The notes: generated from the letters alone by a model not told the origin. A stretch of DNA of 64,000 bases from Tenrec ecaudatus (GCF_050624435.1 NC_134541.1:105458805-105522804), one strand, 5' to 3'. Shown: positions 32,061 through 43,169, counted from the stretch's first letter. Made by a program: numbers and translations.

Positions 32061-32852
32061 GCTTCTATAGAGATCACCACTCAGAAAACACACGGCAGCT
32101 CTCCTCTGCCACAAGGGCTCACCGCCCTTCCAAATCACCTCCACCGCAACCAGCAACAGTACCACAAACAGGTGTGATGCCTAAGGCTTGTTTGGGCAAT
32201 GTCTGGCCACAGACCCATTGATGGTCCCATAGGATTAGACTAGAATCCAGAAATCCAAATGGGAAAAGGAGACGTCACTGGACAAGTCTTATCCAACACT
32301 TAGATCCCAACCCCATGTCCCTTTTATACAGAGTGATTGAGTTGCCAGGAGCCTGATATGATACTACAGTCTCTACAAGCCAGGTGCCAGGCATCTTGGG
32401 GCACAGCATCTGCAAGGCTTCAGCCAGTGGGTAGAGAAACAGAAGAACACAATGAGATTTCCCTTTATTTCATGAAGCTGATGTTAAAGGCATATGTGAG
32501 CGCTCTACTAGCTTTTCTACTGTTCTTTCAATGCGCACCTTCCCTCCTTAGAAATAAACACTTTACCTAGAACAATGCATGCTTCAGCTCAGGAGTAGCA
32601 GCATCCGATCACATGCATCACATTGCATGAGTGCCGCAGCCCTCCCTCGCTGCATGGTTTTCATTTGAAAAGAGGACCGTGGAGTCTATCAGGATCCCTA
32701 CATGTGCCACATACCTCAGCCAGTGAGTGACAGGAGCAGAGACAGGAAAGAGAGACATACTGAGTAGACAGTGAAACCAAAGTGACCATCGCAAAGGTAG
32801 AAAAACCACTGGATGTGATTGCCCGCAATTTTTGGCATATATATAAGATGGT
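32061..32852. other. No recognisable feature
   Basis: No gene or repeat assigned. Part of the region near 32800 may belong to the following L1 copy. Confidence 0.35.
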
Positions 32853-33834
32853 GCTCTACCAACCTGTGTGATCATGAGGTGCTGGAGGGATCAGTTATCC
32901 GGCATCAAAGAAAAAAATCATATCATGTGTGCTCACCTCCATGATACAATTGCTGAAGACAAATGGGTGCGTAAGCAAATGTGGCGAAGAAAGCTGATGG
33001 TGCCCTGGTAACAAAAGTTACAGCATCTGGGGTCTTAAAGGCTTGAAGGTAAACAAATGGCCATCTAGCTTAGAAGCAACAAAGCCCAAGTGGAGGAAGT
33101 ATACCAGCCTGTGCGATCAAGAGGAGTCGAAGGAATCAGGTATCAGGCATCATCAGAACAAAAAGTCTTATCATAGAGAATGAGGGAGTGGGGAGTGCAG
33201 AGTTGAGACGCAAAGCCCATTTGTTGGCCACTGGAGATCCCCTTACAGAAAGGTCTCAGGGAGGAGATGAGCCAGACAGGGTGTGATGTAGCAACGATGA
33301 AAAATACAATTTCCTCTAGTTCCTAAATGCTTCCCCCCGCCACCACCACCACCCCGACTACCATGATCCCAATTCTACCTTGCAAGTCTGGCTAGACCAC
33401 GTGATGTACACTGGTGCAGATAGGAGCTGGAGGCACAGGGAATCCAGGGCGGATGATACCTTCAGGACCAGGGGTGTGAGTGGCAATACTGGGAGGGTAG
33501 AGTGAGGGTGGGTTGCAAAGGGGGGACCGATTACAAGGATCTACAAGTGACCTCCTCCCTGGAGGCTGGACAACAGAAAAGTAGGTGAAGGAAGATGTCA
33601 GACAGGGCAAGATATGACAAAATAATAATTTATAAATTATCAAGGGTTCATGAGGGAGGGGGGCAATGGGAGGGAGGGGAAAATGAGGAGCTGATGCCAG
33701 GGGCTTAGGTGGAGAGCAAATGTTTTGAGAATGATGAGGACACTGCATGTACAAATGTGCTTTACACAACTGATATATGTATGGATTGTGATAAGAGCTG
33801 TATGAGCCTCTAATAAAACGATTTTAAAAAAAAG
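32853..33834 (+). mobile_element. L1 LINE 3' end (3' UTR) with polyadenylation signal
   Basis: About 1 kb, homologous to 39124-40020 (reverse) and 51548-52058. Ends gtatgagcctctaataaaac with AATAAA at 33812-33817 and an A-run. The motif gatc.tgaggtg...ggatcagttatcc...ggcatca (32870) recurs at 33115 (period about 245), so the UTR contains an internal duplication. The minus strand holds a 125-residue open frame (33392-33769) that is shared with the other copies. Confidence 0.8.
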
Positions 33835-34689
33835 ATGATGCTCACACCATGTCCGAATTACAGAATATCCTACTTTGCAGAATATAGCCTGGATGTGAAG
33901 CCATGGGTACCTGTCTATGAAGAATAATAAATATGTGGTGCAGAATTTCCTGTTCATGGATCACTGCTTGGTTGTGGATGTATTGATGCAGATTAGGTTT
34001 CCATAAGTGGAACTCTGGGGGCTTCTGCGGCCTTATGCTATATCATTTTCCTGCCCATGTTTCATTAACGCCTTTTCAAGTGCTTCACCATTTGGGGTCA
34101 GGAGGCACCTATAGCATTCTTCGGCTTGTGGGCACATCTCAGCCTTCAATCATTAGAAAATTATATGTGGTGATCTACCAGGACAGCGCTAGGCGCTGAC
34201 CGTGAGACGCAGCCTCTTTGTGCCAACATATGTCCCAGCTCCTGTTCTAGGGGCCACACACCTTCTCAGCTCCTCCCCTGCTTCTTTATATGTGCATGGT
34301 TTAGGGCCACAGCTTCATTTTCCAAAGCAGCTACCACAGCCTAGACGAAGCTTTATTCTGGGGAAGAACCGATGGGTGAAAAGTCAGGCAAGGTCTGTCC
34401 CCCAATGGAACACACAGAAGAATGGCCAGAAGAGGCACACGCCCAAGCAGCTTAGAAATACATATGAACTTACAGCTTGAATCTCTGCTACCCAGGGGAG
34501 GGACTTGGTGTTATGAGCTAGATTTCAGAGAAAACGCTCCTGAAAGTTAGCTGAGATCCAAAGACAGAAAAAGCACTAAAAAATAGAGACATGAACATAC
34601 AGTGGGGAATAGATTGTTATATAGATAGTAGACAGACCTGAGAGAATGTGCACATACACAGCACATGCATGACACACATATGAGTGCGC
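33835..34689. other. No recognisable feature
   Basis: No gene supported. A 92-residue frame at 34202-34480 has no domain. Confidence 0.4.
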
Positions 34690-35093
34690 ACACTGATATT
34701 CACAGCAGCACTAGTCACAATAGCAAAAAGGTTGAAACCACTTCAAGATCCATCTGGAGGCAAATGGATAGTGATGGTTTGGTCCAGCCATACGATGGAG
34801 ATCAACAGGTGAGCCAGAAAGAGAAGCCAGGTGCTGTTTAGTCCAGGCCATACCATGACAGAGTCTGAAGACGTCACGCTGACTGAATCACAAAAGGACA
34901 GATATTGTTGGATCTCCCTGACACAGAAAAACAAGAATAGGCAGGTCCCGAGACCTGTATCTCACTAGCATTGGTGATGAAGGAGGAAGGCCTCAGCTTC
35001 CACGTGTGGGGATGGGAAGGACTTCAGGGTCATAGATGCACTGCCATCCATGTAACTGATGTGCCTACGTTGTGCACCTGTGAAATGTTGAAG
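34690..35093 (+). mobile_element. Old L1 (L1M/HAL1-type) 3' remnant
   Basis: gatattcacagcagcactag and tcacaatagcaaaaaggttg correspond to the L1 ORF2 C-terminal region (translated TAALVTIAKRLKP). It is followed by gaatcacaaaaggacagata, the typical post-ORF2 sequence of old mammalian L1. Heavily decayed. Confidence 0.6.
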
Positions 35094-35095
35094 AG

Positions 35096-35252
35096 GAAGC
35101 CTGGTGGTAAGTGGGTAAGTGCTCTGGGGTCAAGTGAGAGGTAAGCGGTTCAAACTCACTCACTAGCCCAGCGGGAGAAAGACTTGCGTATCTGCTTCCA
35201 TACAGATGGCTGCCGAGAAAACCCAATGGGGAAGCTCCACTGTCTCATAAGT
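35096..35252 (+). mobile_element. AfroSINE (3' truncated)
   Basis: gaagcctggtggtaagtggg, aagcggttcaaactcactca, gcgggagaaagacttgcgta, ggggaagctccactgtctca. Lies at the end of the L1M remnant. Confidence 0.7.
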
Positions 35253-35309
35253 TCTGTGTGAACTTTATGGTATGAAGAACAGCAACGATGGAAAGATGAA
35301 TGTACAGCA

Positions 35310-35464
35310 ATGAAGGGAAGGAGAGAGGAAGGAAGGGGGAAGCGGAAGAGGGAAAATAGAAGGGATGGAAAAGGGAACGAAGAACAGAAAAAGACAAAGG
35401 AAGGAGGGGGAAAGACCAGAGGGAAGGAGGGAGGACAGAAGTAGAGGAAGGAAGGAAGGAAAAT
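35310..35464. repeat. Polypurine tract
   Basis: About 155 bases of G and A on the plus strand with GGAAG, GAGGG and GGGAA motifs and very few pyrimidines. The minus strand therefore reads as long proline/serine/leucine-rich open frames (up to 175 residues), which are artefacts of composition. Confidence 0.9.
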
Positions 35465-36602
35465 CCCTGACCAAGTAAAAGCGAGAAGCTGGTGGCAGAT
35501 CCAGGTGGGGAGGGAGGTGTCTGATTCTGCAAACAGCCTTTGGTGGGAGAGAAGAGGACAACTCCCAGATGGGAGACAAGCTCCCCGGGCAGAAGACTGG
35601 CCTGGAGGGGCCCGTGGTGGAGGCGGGGCTGACAGCAGGCCACGTGGAGCATTTACAGACTGAATCGGGTTTCAGTTTTATTCTGAGAGCGCCAGAAAGC
35701 AGAGGAGTGACATGGTCACATTTCCTCGTGTGAAGCATGGCCTGGCTACGGTGCAGCGGAACGTACTTCGGGTGCCACGCAGCTGTCACCACACGGCACC
35801 CTCTGTCAACTGGTCACAACTGCTCTCGCGCTTCCTGCAAGCGCCACTCCCACTGTGCCAGCGCGGGCATCTGATAAGCGACAGAGCACCCTTGCCCATT
35901 CCTTCTGGAATGCATTCATTCTCATCTGAGCCCCCTGTTTTTGGTCCCCTGTTTGGAGGGCGGTACTTTGAACCCTGGGAAGCTCACAATAAAGAGAAGA
36001 CCTTCCAGAGAAACGGGGGTTAAAGCGGAGGCCAGGGTTGTCTGTTTGCTACGGTTGTTTGCTTTGTGTTGTTTCCACCAATAAAGCAGAGATGGATTAT
36101 TCAATTTTTCAACTAAAAGATAGCCTCCTCTTTGGAAGACAATCATGATATCTTTTACTAACTGGTATGTTACAGTGGTTATAACAGAGAGGCTTCACAG
36201 ACAGCGCTCAGAAATCTTCACTTCTTATCAGCTAAAAGTTATCCCCAACCAGCGTGCCCTGGAAGATCTGAGGTTGGTTAAGACCCTGGCTAATCTACTG
36301 CATTCACAGTTCTATCTTAACCTTATCAAATACCCGCTTTCTCCTTATCAAATACCCTCTTTCTCCAAATGCTCCAAAACGGAACATTAGAGAGTTTGAT
36401 TTTTATTGGGAACCGTCCTTATTCATCCTATGGAAACACATCCCATCATATTTGAGGAATTCAATTTAAAACTAATTTATCGCACGCTAATGTTTAAATT
36501 CATGAGATTCTGCATAAAGTCATTCTTGTCGTGTAATAAATTCAGAGTCCATATGCTAATTATTAAGAGCAAAATGGGCCTGAAAGGGGGAGGGGGTAGG
36601 GA

Positions 36603-36606
<4 letters not shown>
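35465..36606. other. Repeat-poor block; candidate conserved non-coding DNA at 36.05-36.57 kb
   Basis: No repeat recognised. 36400-36570 is AT-rich with attcaatttaaaactaattt, acgctaatgtttaaattc and tatgctaattattaag, the AT-core word style of developmental enhancers. No exon called. Confidence 0.4.

Positions 36607-36642
<36 letters not shown>
36607..36642. repeat. (GA)18 microsatellite
   Basis: Perfect GA dinucleotide run at the end of a G-rich stretch. Confidence 0.97.
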
Positions 36643-36646
<4 letters not shown>

Positions 36647-37111
36647 TCATGTGGTCTTAGGATTCGTCTTCTCTCTTGCTTGAACTCCTCCTCCCTAGGA
36701 TTGCAGCAAAGTGGGAGAGAAAAGAAGGTTTCAGATGAAAGACAATGCTGTAGAACAGAGAACAGGGGTGGCCAGGGCCCCATGGGGCTGGGGAGAGGGA
36801 AGGACAGATGTCTTGAAGGGTTTTTTTGAGGACAGCGATGTTCTTCTGTAGGACAGTGTCATTGTGTATGCGGGACATGGTGTTTCTCAAAACCCACAGC
36901 AAGGTCCAACCCAAAGAGCAAACCTTGATGAAAACCCCAGGCTCGTGTTAACGACCAATATCAGCTCTCCTGTTGTAACGTGCACAGTGCATGGATGCAA
37001 GAGATTAATTCCAGCAGACGTTTTATGCAAGGGGCTCTCTCTACGTTCTGTCCCATGTTTCTGTAAACTTAAAGCGGCTCTAACATGAAATAAAGTCTAG
37101 TTATACCAAAG
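36643..37111. other. No recognisable feature
   Basis: No gene or repeat assigned. Confidence 0.4.
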
Positions 37112-37318
37112 GACCCCTGGTGGCATAGCGGTTACTCATTGGCCTGGTAATCACAGGGTCAGCATTTCTAAACCAGCAGCCACTCTGGGGCAGAAGGGCA
37201 TGGCTTTCTACTCCCCTGAAGAGCTACCGGCTCAAAAATTCAACAGGGGCAGTTCTCCCCTGTCCTGGAGGGTCGCTCTGAGTCAGCACGGACTCGAAGG
37301 CAGTGAGTTTGCTTTGCA
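37112..37318 (+). mobile_element. AfroSINE, full length
   Basis: cccctggtggcatagcggtt, actcattggcctggtaatca, ctttctactcccctgaagag, gggtcgctctgagtcagcac, gactcgaaggcagtgagttt. Several CpG sites are intact, suggesting a younger copy. Confidence 0.85.
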
Positions 37319-37994
37319 GTGCACAAAAGCAGAAGCAGAAATGGAGGGAGATGAAAAGAGAAGCTGGCAGACGGACAGGGATGCAATTGCTTCAGCTTTA
37401 CACTGTCCTGGGCACTGTTGTTGACTCCACACTTGTCATCTTCTCACAAGGGCCTCTGGGATTGACTTGAGAGGCACTGAGTGTGCTCTTGCTGAATGCA
37501 TGCGCTCTGCAGGCACCCACTGAGCAAACCTTCACAATCCTCTAAGGCGATGATGCTATGGAAAGGAGTCAGGATGGCCTCGGATGGAGTGGCCCCAGCC
37601 GGCTCACATCGTCATAGCTAGCTGAGGTCCCCCAGCCCCAAATTCTCACCTGCCTCAACCAAATGTGTACCCATCCACTGTGTGTAGAGACTGCCCAGAA
37701 GCAGATTTCAGGCCATCTACGAGCTGCCTCTTTTGTACCAGGGGGCTTCAGAATGTTTGCGGGAAAGTCCTACTATCTTTTCATTTCCATTCGCCCAAGC
37801 ACCTTTGGAAGCCTCTTGCATGCTCTGTGAAACTCGGGGGCTGCCTTGTGCCCCCTATGTCCCCAAAAGCCTTCCCACCGTGGGGCACTGCCTACTCCTG
37901 TGACCAACAGCCTGTTGGGTAACCTTGCTCGCTCCAGGTCCTACCTGATGACTTCCCTTTTGTTACTCACGCACCGGAGCAGCAGCCCCCCTCC
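37319..37994. other. No recognisable feature
   Basis: No gene or repeat assigned. Confidence 0.4.
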
Positions 37995-38215
37995 CTCTGT
38001 TTCTCCGATGAGACAACCCAGGTAGGGACCAGCCATGCCAGAACAAACAGCCAGTGAGGGCACGTTGCGTTGGTCCTCCCACTCCGTACTCTTAACTGTG
38101 ATGTGTGGCGACCACAAAGGTGCCTCGTGTTTGTGGATGCAGAAATCTAGGTCAGGGCCCTGGTGGTCCTGGCAGGATTTGAACTCAGACCTGGCAGACT
38201 CCTAAGCGCTTGCTT
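37995..38215 (-). repeat. Possible MIR fragment
   Basis: ttctccgatgagacaaccca and gcaggatttgaactcagacc then ctggcagactcctaagcgct follow MIR order in antisense. Weak. Confidence 0.3.
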
Positions 38216-39114
38216 CTAATTGCATCAGGAAGCTCCCTAGGGATCCCATTTGGATGGGAGCCCTCCATTCTGAGCAGTGTCACCAGCTTTCACTGGCCCC
38301 CTCCAGGGACCGGCCCACCCCCACAGTTCATTAGCTCCCAATGTCTGCAGATTCCTTTTGCCTCCGCTCTGCATCGACTTCCTTTGCTCCCCTCTCGCTC
38401 CCCTCATCTCCTCCCAGGCTGGCTCACGCTCTCTCTGGGAGATCGATTGCAGACTCAAACTTTCTGCAGTGATACAGCGGAGCCATGCTCACTAGCTGGG
38501 AAATGAGATCGCAGCTCTTATGAAGAGGAAGAGGGATGGAAACTGCCGTGCCTTTGAGATGGAGGCCTCGCGACTTCCCGTATTAGCAACAAGATTGATT
38601 TCACAGTCTCACCACGCTTGTTCTTGGCTCATAACTCCTTTCTCCTAAACTGACCCCCCCCCCTTTCAAAGCATCCCCATCCCCTCCCAACACGCAGTCC
38701 TCTCCGACTTCTCCATCGAAGCTTGCATTTTAAATGGGTATTTTTAGAATAACTAGAACTGTCGTTCTTGACTCGGGAGATGGAACCCCTGGGGCATTGG
38801 GCAAAGTCAAGAGACATTTGAGGTGTCTTATCTCGAGGGGGTGTGGGGACAGACCAAGCTGTACCTAAACATACGAAAAGCTCCCCTGACTTCCAAAAAA
38901 ATGGCCTCCATCCCCAAATGTCCACAGGGCCAGGGATGAGAACTCTAGAAGCCTGGCAGAAGGCTGTGGACAAGGGATTCCTCCAGAGAGGGGGTGGGGA
39001 CAGGGCCCTGCCTTCATTCTTCTGTCTCTGAACTGCTAACAGTCTTGACCTTTCGAACATACATGGCTGCCTTTTGCATGCCATGGCAAAACTTTTAGAG
39101 CAGCATTGCTGTGG
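38216..39114. other. No recognisable gene
   Basis: Pyrimidine-rich at 38290-38440. A 151-residue minus-strand frame (38629-39084) has no domain and is composition-driven. Confidence 0.4.
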
Positions 39115-40029
39115 AGTCTTTTGTTTTTGTTTTCTTAATCATTTTATTGGGGCTCATACAGCTCTTATCACAATCCATGCATACATCAATTGTATAAAGC
39201 ACATTTGTACGTTACCCTCATCATTCCTCAAACATTTGCTCTCCACTTAACCCCAAGCATCAGCTCTTTCATTTCCCCCCTCCCTCCCCTCACCCCCTCC
39301 CTCATGAACCCTTGATAATTTAGAAATTATTATTTTGTCATATCTTACACTGACCGATGTCTCCCTTTACCCACTTTTCTGTTGTCCGTCCCCCATGGAG
39401 GAGGTTATATGTAGATCCTTATAATTGGTTCCTCCTCTCTACCCCACCCTCCCTCTACCCTCCCAGTATCGCCATTCTCACCACTGGTCCTGAAGGGATC
39501 ATCCACCCCGGATTCCCTGTGTTTCCAGTTCCTATCAGTACCAGTGTACAACCTCTGGTATAGCCCGATTTGTAAGGAAGCATTTAGGAACTAGAAGAAA
39601 GTTGTATGTTTCATTGTTGCTACACTGCACCCAGACTGGCTCGTCCCCTCCCTGTGACCTTTCTGTAAGGGGATACTCAGTTGCCTACAGATGGGGTTTG
39701 GGTCCCCACTCTGTACTCCCCCTCATTCACAATTATATGATTTTTTGTTCTTTGATGCCTGATACCTTATCCCTTTGACACCTCGTGATCCCACAGGCTA
39801 GTGTACTTCTTCCATGTGGCTTTGTTGCTTCTGAGCTAGATGGCCATTTGTTTATCTTTACGTCTTTAAGACCCCAGATGCTATATCTTTTGATAGCAGG
39901 GCACCATCAGCTTTCTTCACCCCATTTGCTTATGCATCCATTTGTCTTCGGTGATCATATCAGGGAGTTGAGCGCACAATGATATGACTTTTTGTTCTTT
40001 GATGCCTGATAACTGATCCAAGTCTTTTG
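39115..40029 (-). mobile_element. L1 LINE 3' end with target-site duplication
   Basis: The element itself is 39124-40020, antisense, flanked by agtcttttg at 39115-39123 and again at 40021-40029. It starts with T-rich sequence and TTTATT (39143-39148, the AATAAA signal in reverse). It is 5' truncated. The block tttttgttctttgatgcctg occurs twice (39742 and 39989), the same internal duplication of about 247 bases as in the 32.9-kb copy. The plus strand has a 68-residue frame (39357-39563) shared with the other two copies. Confidence 0.88.
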
Positions 40030-40644
40030 CTTTATTTATTTATTTTAAATAGTAACATTCTTTTCACAGAAAGGCAAAACAAAAGAAAACGTAAGGAAAA
40101 GCCCTTCGAGGCAATGGATGATGATTTTGAAGAGAAAACCCTGCCACAGAAACACCAATCCATTTCCTCCTCTGAGAGCGGCATGGACAATCCCGGCCAG
40201 CGCCAGTCCACAGCCTTTCATCACTCTTTGTTATGTCGTCACAGGAGTGGGAGAGGCTTACTTAGGGAGGAGAGGCAAAAAGCAAAGGAACTGAGACGTC
40301 TAGACCAGACTACAGAGGATCACATTGTGTTGAAAGCAATATGATAGATGTTTTGAGTTTGGGTTGTTGCTAAGGCCACTGTGGACTCTCCCAGGCCTTC
40401 TGTGGACCATCTGGTACCTTACAAAGCAAAGCACAGGAAATGATTTGACAGTCCAAGTATGCTCTAGCTGTTGCCTCAATCACGTGACCCGAACCTATTC
40501 ACCCTTCCAGAGGCAGACCAGGAACCTGAGGAATTCTCTTCCTTGGACACAATTGTGTGAGCTGTTCCTTCTATATGCACACTAAACCCAGGCCACCACA
40601 CAGAGCAGCAGCCTGTGACATGGTGACCCCCAAAGGCGGGAATC
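40030..40644. other. Unexplained stretch with an open frame
   Basis: A plus-strand frame of 105 residues ends at 40344. From about 40070 it is lysine/arginine- and glutamate-rich (KRKRKEKPFEAMDDDFEEK) and it follows an acceptor-like ttttcacag (40061-40069). Nothing in it is recognisable to me. It could be an old retrocopy or chance. Confidence 0.3.
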
Positions 40645-40745
40645 TCCTGTGATCCATCTCTGCATAGAAAACACCTAGAACAATGCTTGACAATTGGTTG
40701 CTCAAATGGTTGGTTGGATGGTCAACCATCAAATGAACAAATCAA
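40645..40745 (+). repeat. Probable L2 LINE 3' end
   Basis: aaaacacctagaacaatgct, tgacaattggttgctcaaat, ggttggatgg resemble the L2 terminus (cacctagaacagtgcctggc... gaatgaatg). Confidence 0.45.
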
Positions 40746-41128
40746 ACCCAATGATAGACAAAGGAACAAAAATGGCTTCTACTGATGGTCAAGCACTAAG
40801 AACAAGAAAACGTAGAAGCAAAGGAGGAACAGACAGAGATGGGGGGAGCTGAGACTCCCCACATATGTAGAGATGATGTTTGCATCAGAGTGTGTAAGAA
40901 AGAACCCAGGCCTCAGATGTTGGCTGTGGGATGCAGAAGGGTTTTTCCCTAGGTTGTCCCCCAAATATATGCCAAACCTAAGACGCTGCATGCAACACAT
41001 GGTAAATGTCTGTACACTTGGAGGTCAATGCAAGCTGTTTAGAGGTTACCTCCCTAAGGGTTATCAGCCATCTAGAGCAGTCAGACTCTGTAGTCTATCC
41101 CACACTAAGTAGGTCCCACCCTTTTCTG
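40746..41128. other. No recognisable feature
   Basis: No gene or repeat assigned. Confidence 0.4.
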
Positions 41129-41640
41129 ATAAGGATAGTGGATTGTCTCCCAGAAGGAGAGCCCAGCAACAAGGTCGAGCCAACTTAAGGAGAACCAAGG
41201 TTAGGCTACCATCTTAAATCTAGCATCTGCCCATCTTGTCACATGTGTACCCTTAGTGCCGCCCCTTCCAATTGCATGTACACCCCTAGCTTGTTCCCCT
41301 CCAATTGATGTATGCAGATTGTACAACCCCTTCCCATTATGATGAAATCAGGGGGACTTGCATATCCCCAAAAGTGGATATATGCCGTGATTGGAAATAT
41401 ACCCTCTCCTCCTCCCTCTCTCGGCACAGTCCAGGCTGCTGAGATCATGGCCATCTGGGAGGGGACCAATTGCATGCCTTATATTGTCTGATGGCTCTTT
41501 AATTTTACCCCTCAATCACACAACTGCTCTGGGACCCGTTAGATTGTGGGGGCTGGTACCCCACAGTTGCCCATCCTGGAGGCCAAATGCCAGCTCTCTC
41601 ATCTATCACCAAGAGCTTGATAAAATAGCTAGTACAGTCT
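41129..41640 (+). mobile_element. Probable endogenous-retrovirus-type LTR
   Basis: Composition and layout resemble an LTR: repeated C-rich blocks (gccgccccttccaattgcat, cccctccaattgatgtatgc), gacttgcatatccccaaaag, a TATA-like gtggatatatgcc at about 41373, then a pyrimidine-rich leader and ccaggctgctgagatcatgg. Only one copy in the window, no TSD or exact ends, family unknown. No retroviral coding sequence adjoins it. Confidence 0.4.
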
Positions 41641-41774
41641 GATGTTAAGTTTCTCCAAAGGGTAAAATCATAGCTTTCTTAAACTCTTATAGTGATTATA
41701 AATATGAAATTGGGATAATATATATAAAGCACTGAACAAAGTACCTTTGTGTTGACAAATTTTATTGCTCTTGC

Positions 41775-41958
41775 TCTTTTTGGTGGTGGTGCCATTTTGT
41801 CAGCTCCCACCCGCAGTCACCCTGTGCACAAGGGAATTTTAACTCTGCCCGGTTCTGCACCATCCGTATAACCGCTGTGTCCTTTGAGCCCATTATTGCA
41901 GCCACTGTATTAATCCACCTCATTGAGAGTCTTTTTCCTTTTCTTTCATCCCTTACTG
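41775..41958 (-). mobile_element. RTE 3' fragment
   Basis: gtggtggtgccattttgtca, tttgagcccattattgcagc, cactgtattaatccacctca, ttgagagtctttttcc. It is followed without a gap by an AfroSINE in the same orientation. Confidence 0.65.
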
Positions 41959-41959
41959 T

Positions 41960-42155
41960 TCTTAGGTGTCATCGAGTCAATTTCAATTCATAGGGACCTT
42001 TCTGTGACCAAATGCAGTGGTCTTCTGGCGAAGCTATTTATGGGGGGTGGATTCTCAGGTCTTTTTCCCTTGGGACCACAAGTTGGGTTCGAACTGCCTA
42101 CTTCTCCATTAGCAGCTGAGTCCTCAATCTTTGCAATACCCAGTAGCGTTAGGAT
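41960..42155 (-). mobile_element. AfroSINE (diverged)
   Basis: cttaggtgtcatcgagtcaa, gcttcttctggcg-like middle, gggttcgaactgcctacttc and ccattagcagctgagtcctc. Confidence 0.65.
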
Positions 42156-42958
42156 GTAATGTTAGGGTCCATCACGGTTTTCTTAACATCTGCTGTCTAA
42201 TGAATATTAAAACCACTTCTTCAACAGCAGCACACAATAACACTAATCCAACCCTTTCGTGCGACTGACTCCACCAGGCGATTGCAGGCACAAAGAAAGG
42301 TCTCATTCAGCCACTGCGCTCCTGGGGATTAGCCTAATTGGAGAGTTAAAACACACTCACTCTGGCCCCATGGGGTTATTTTGAGCACCGGTTGTGTCCA
42401 AAGCCCCTCTGCCTTCCTCCTAACCTGCCTTGTGAAAGAACATAGGCTGCGGGCTTTGAGGAACACCCCACCATGTGTAAGTGTGAATTAGCATGGGGTT
42501 GACTAACTGCACACCTTAGGAGCAGTCCTGTCTGCCATAACTTAGATTCTGCTGGGGAATGAAGTACAGGGAAGGGCTCACTGTGCACGGCAAGATGGTT
42601 TATCTCTAGCCACAAAGTGGAATTGCATTCCCGTTGAGAAACCCAGATTGCTGCATGCATTTTATTTATAACCCTCTCTCTGGAACTTCTTCCAACTCAC
42701 AAGTTCACCAGGAAAGTTTGCATTGGCTTTTAAAAGGCCTGCAGATATGCTCCCTGACAGCCAAAGTCTTGCACCTGATAGTAACTGGTCTCAGAGTGAT
42801 CCGGAGTCACTAGGCTTTGGGGAAAGGAAGTGTCCAGAAAAGCATGGACCACAGAGCATAGCATGCACCATCCTCCAATGAGGCCAGCCATAGGAGCCCT
42901 GCAGGATGACCGCCATCCATTGGTCTCTCAAGACCAACCACCATTTGTCTCTCCCCCC
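42156..42958. other. No recognisable feature
   Basis: No gene or repeat assigned. Confidence 0.4.
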
Positions 42959-43090
42959 ATTCAACATCAGCAGGATTCTGGAGACTGTCCACTGGTCTTC
43001 CTCCCCTTCAACATCCGCAGGACTCTGGTTGCCCATAGCAAGACCAATCGCTGGTCTCTCTCCTCTTCAGCATCAGCAGGACTCTGGGCA
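42959..43090. repeat. Degenerate minisatellite, three units
   Basis: The block ttcaacatcagcaggattct recurs at 42960, 43007 (ttcaacatccgcaggactct) and 43066 (ttcagcatcagcaggactct). Spacing is 47 and 59 bases, with tggtctt/tggtctc elements between units. Confidence 0.7.
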
Positions 43091-43169
43091 TCTTACTTCC
43101 ATCTCTCCCCTCTCAGCCTACCTCTTTCAGTGGCTGCAGGTTGCTTGGTGGTGGTGCCGAGTTTTTGAA

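Noticed and set aside
35265..35792. 175-residue minus-strand open frame
   Set aside because: It lies over the polypurine tract. The translation is a serine/leucine/proline low-complexity string, which is what a G/A tract gives in reverse.
38629..39084. 151-residue minus-strand open frame
   Set aside because: No recognisable domain or start context. Local composition explains the lack of stops.
41129..41640. Possible intact provirus
   Set aside because: No gag, pol or env sequence lies beside the LTR-like segment and no second LTR is in range.
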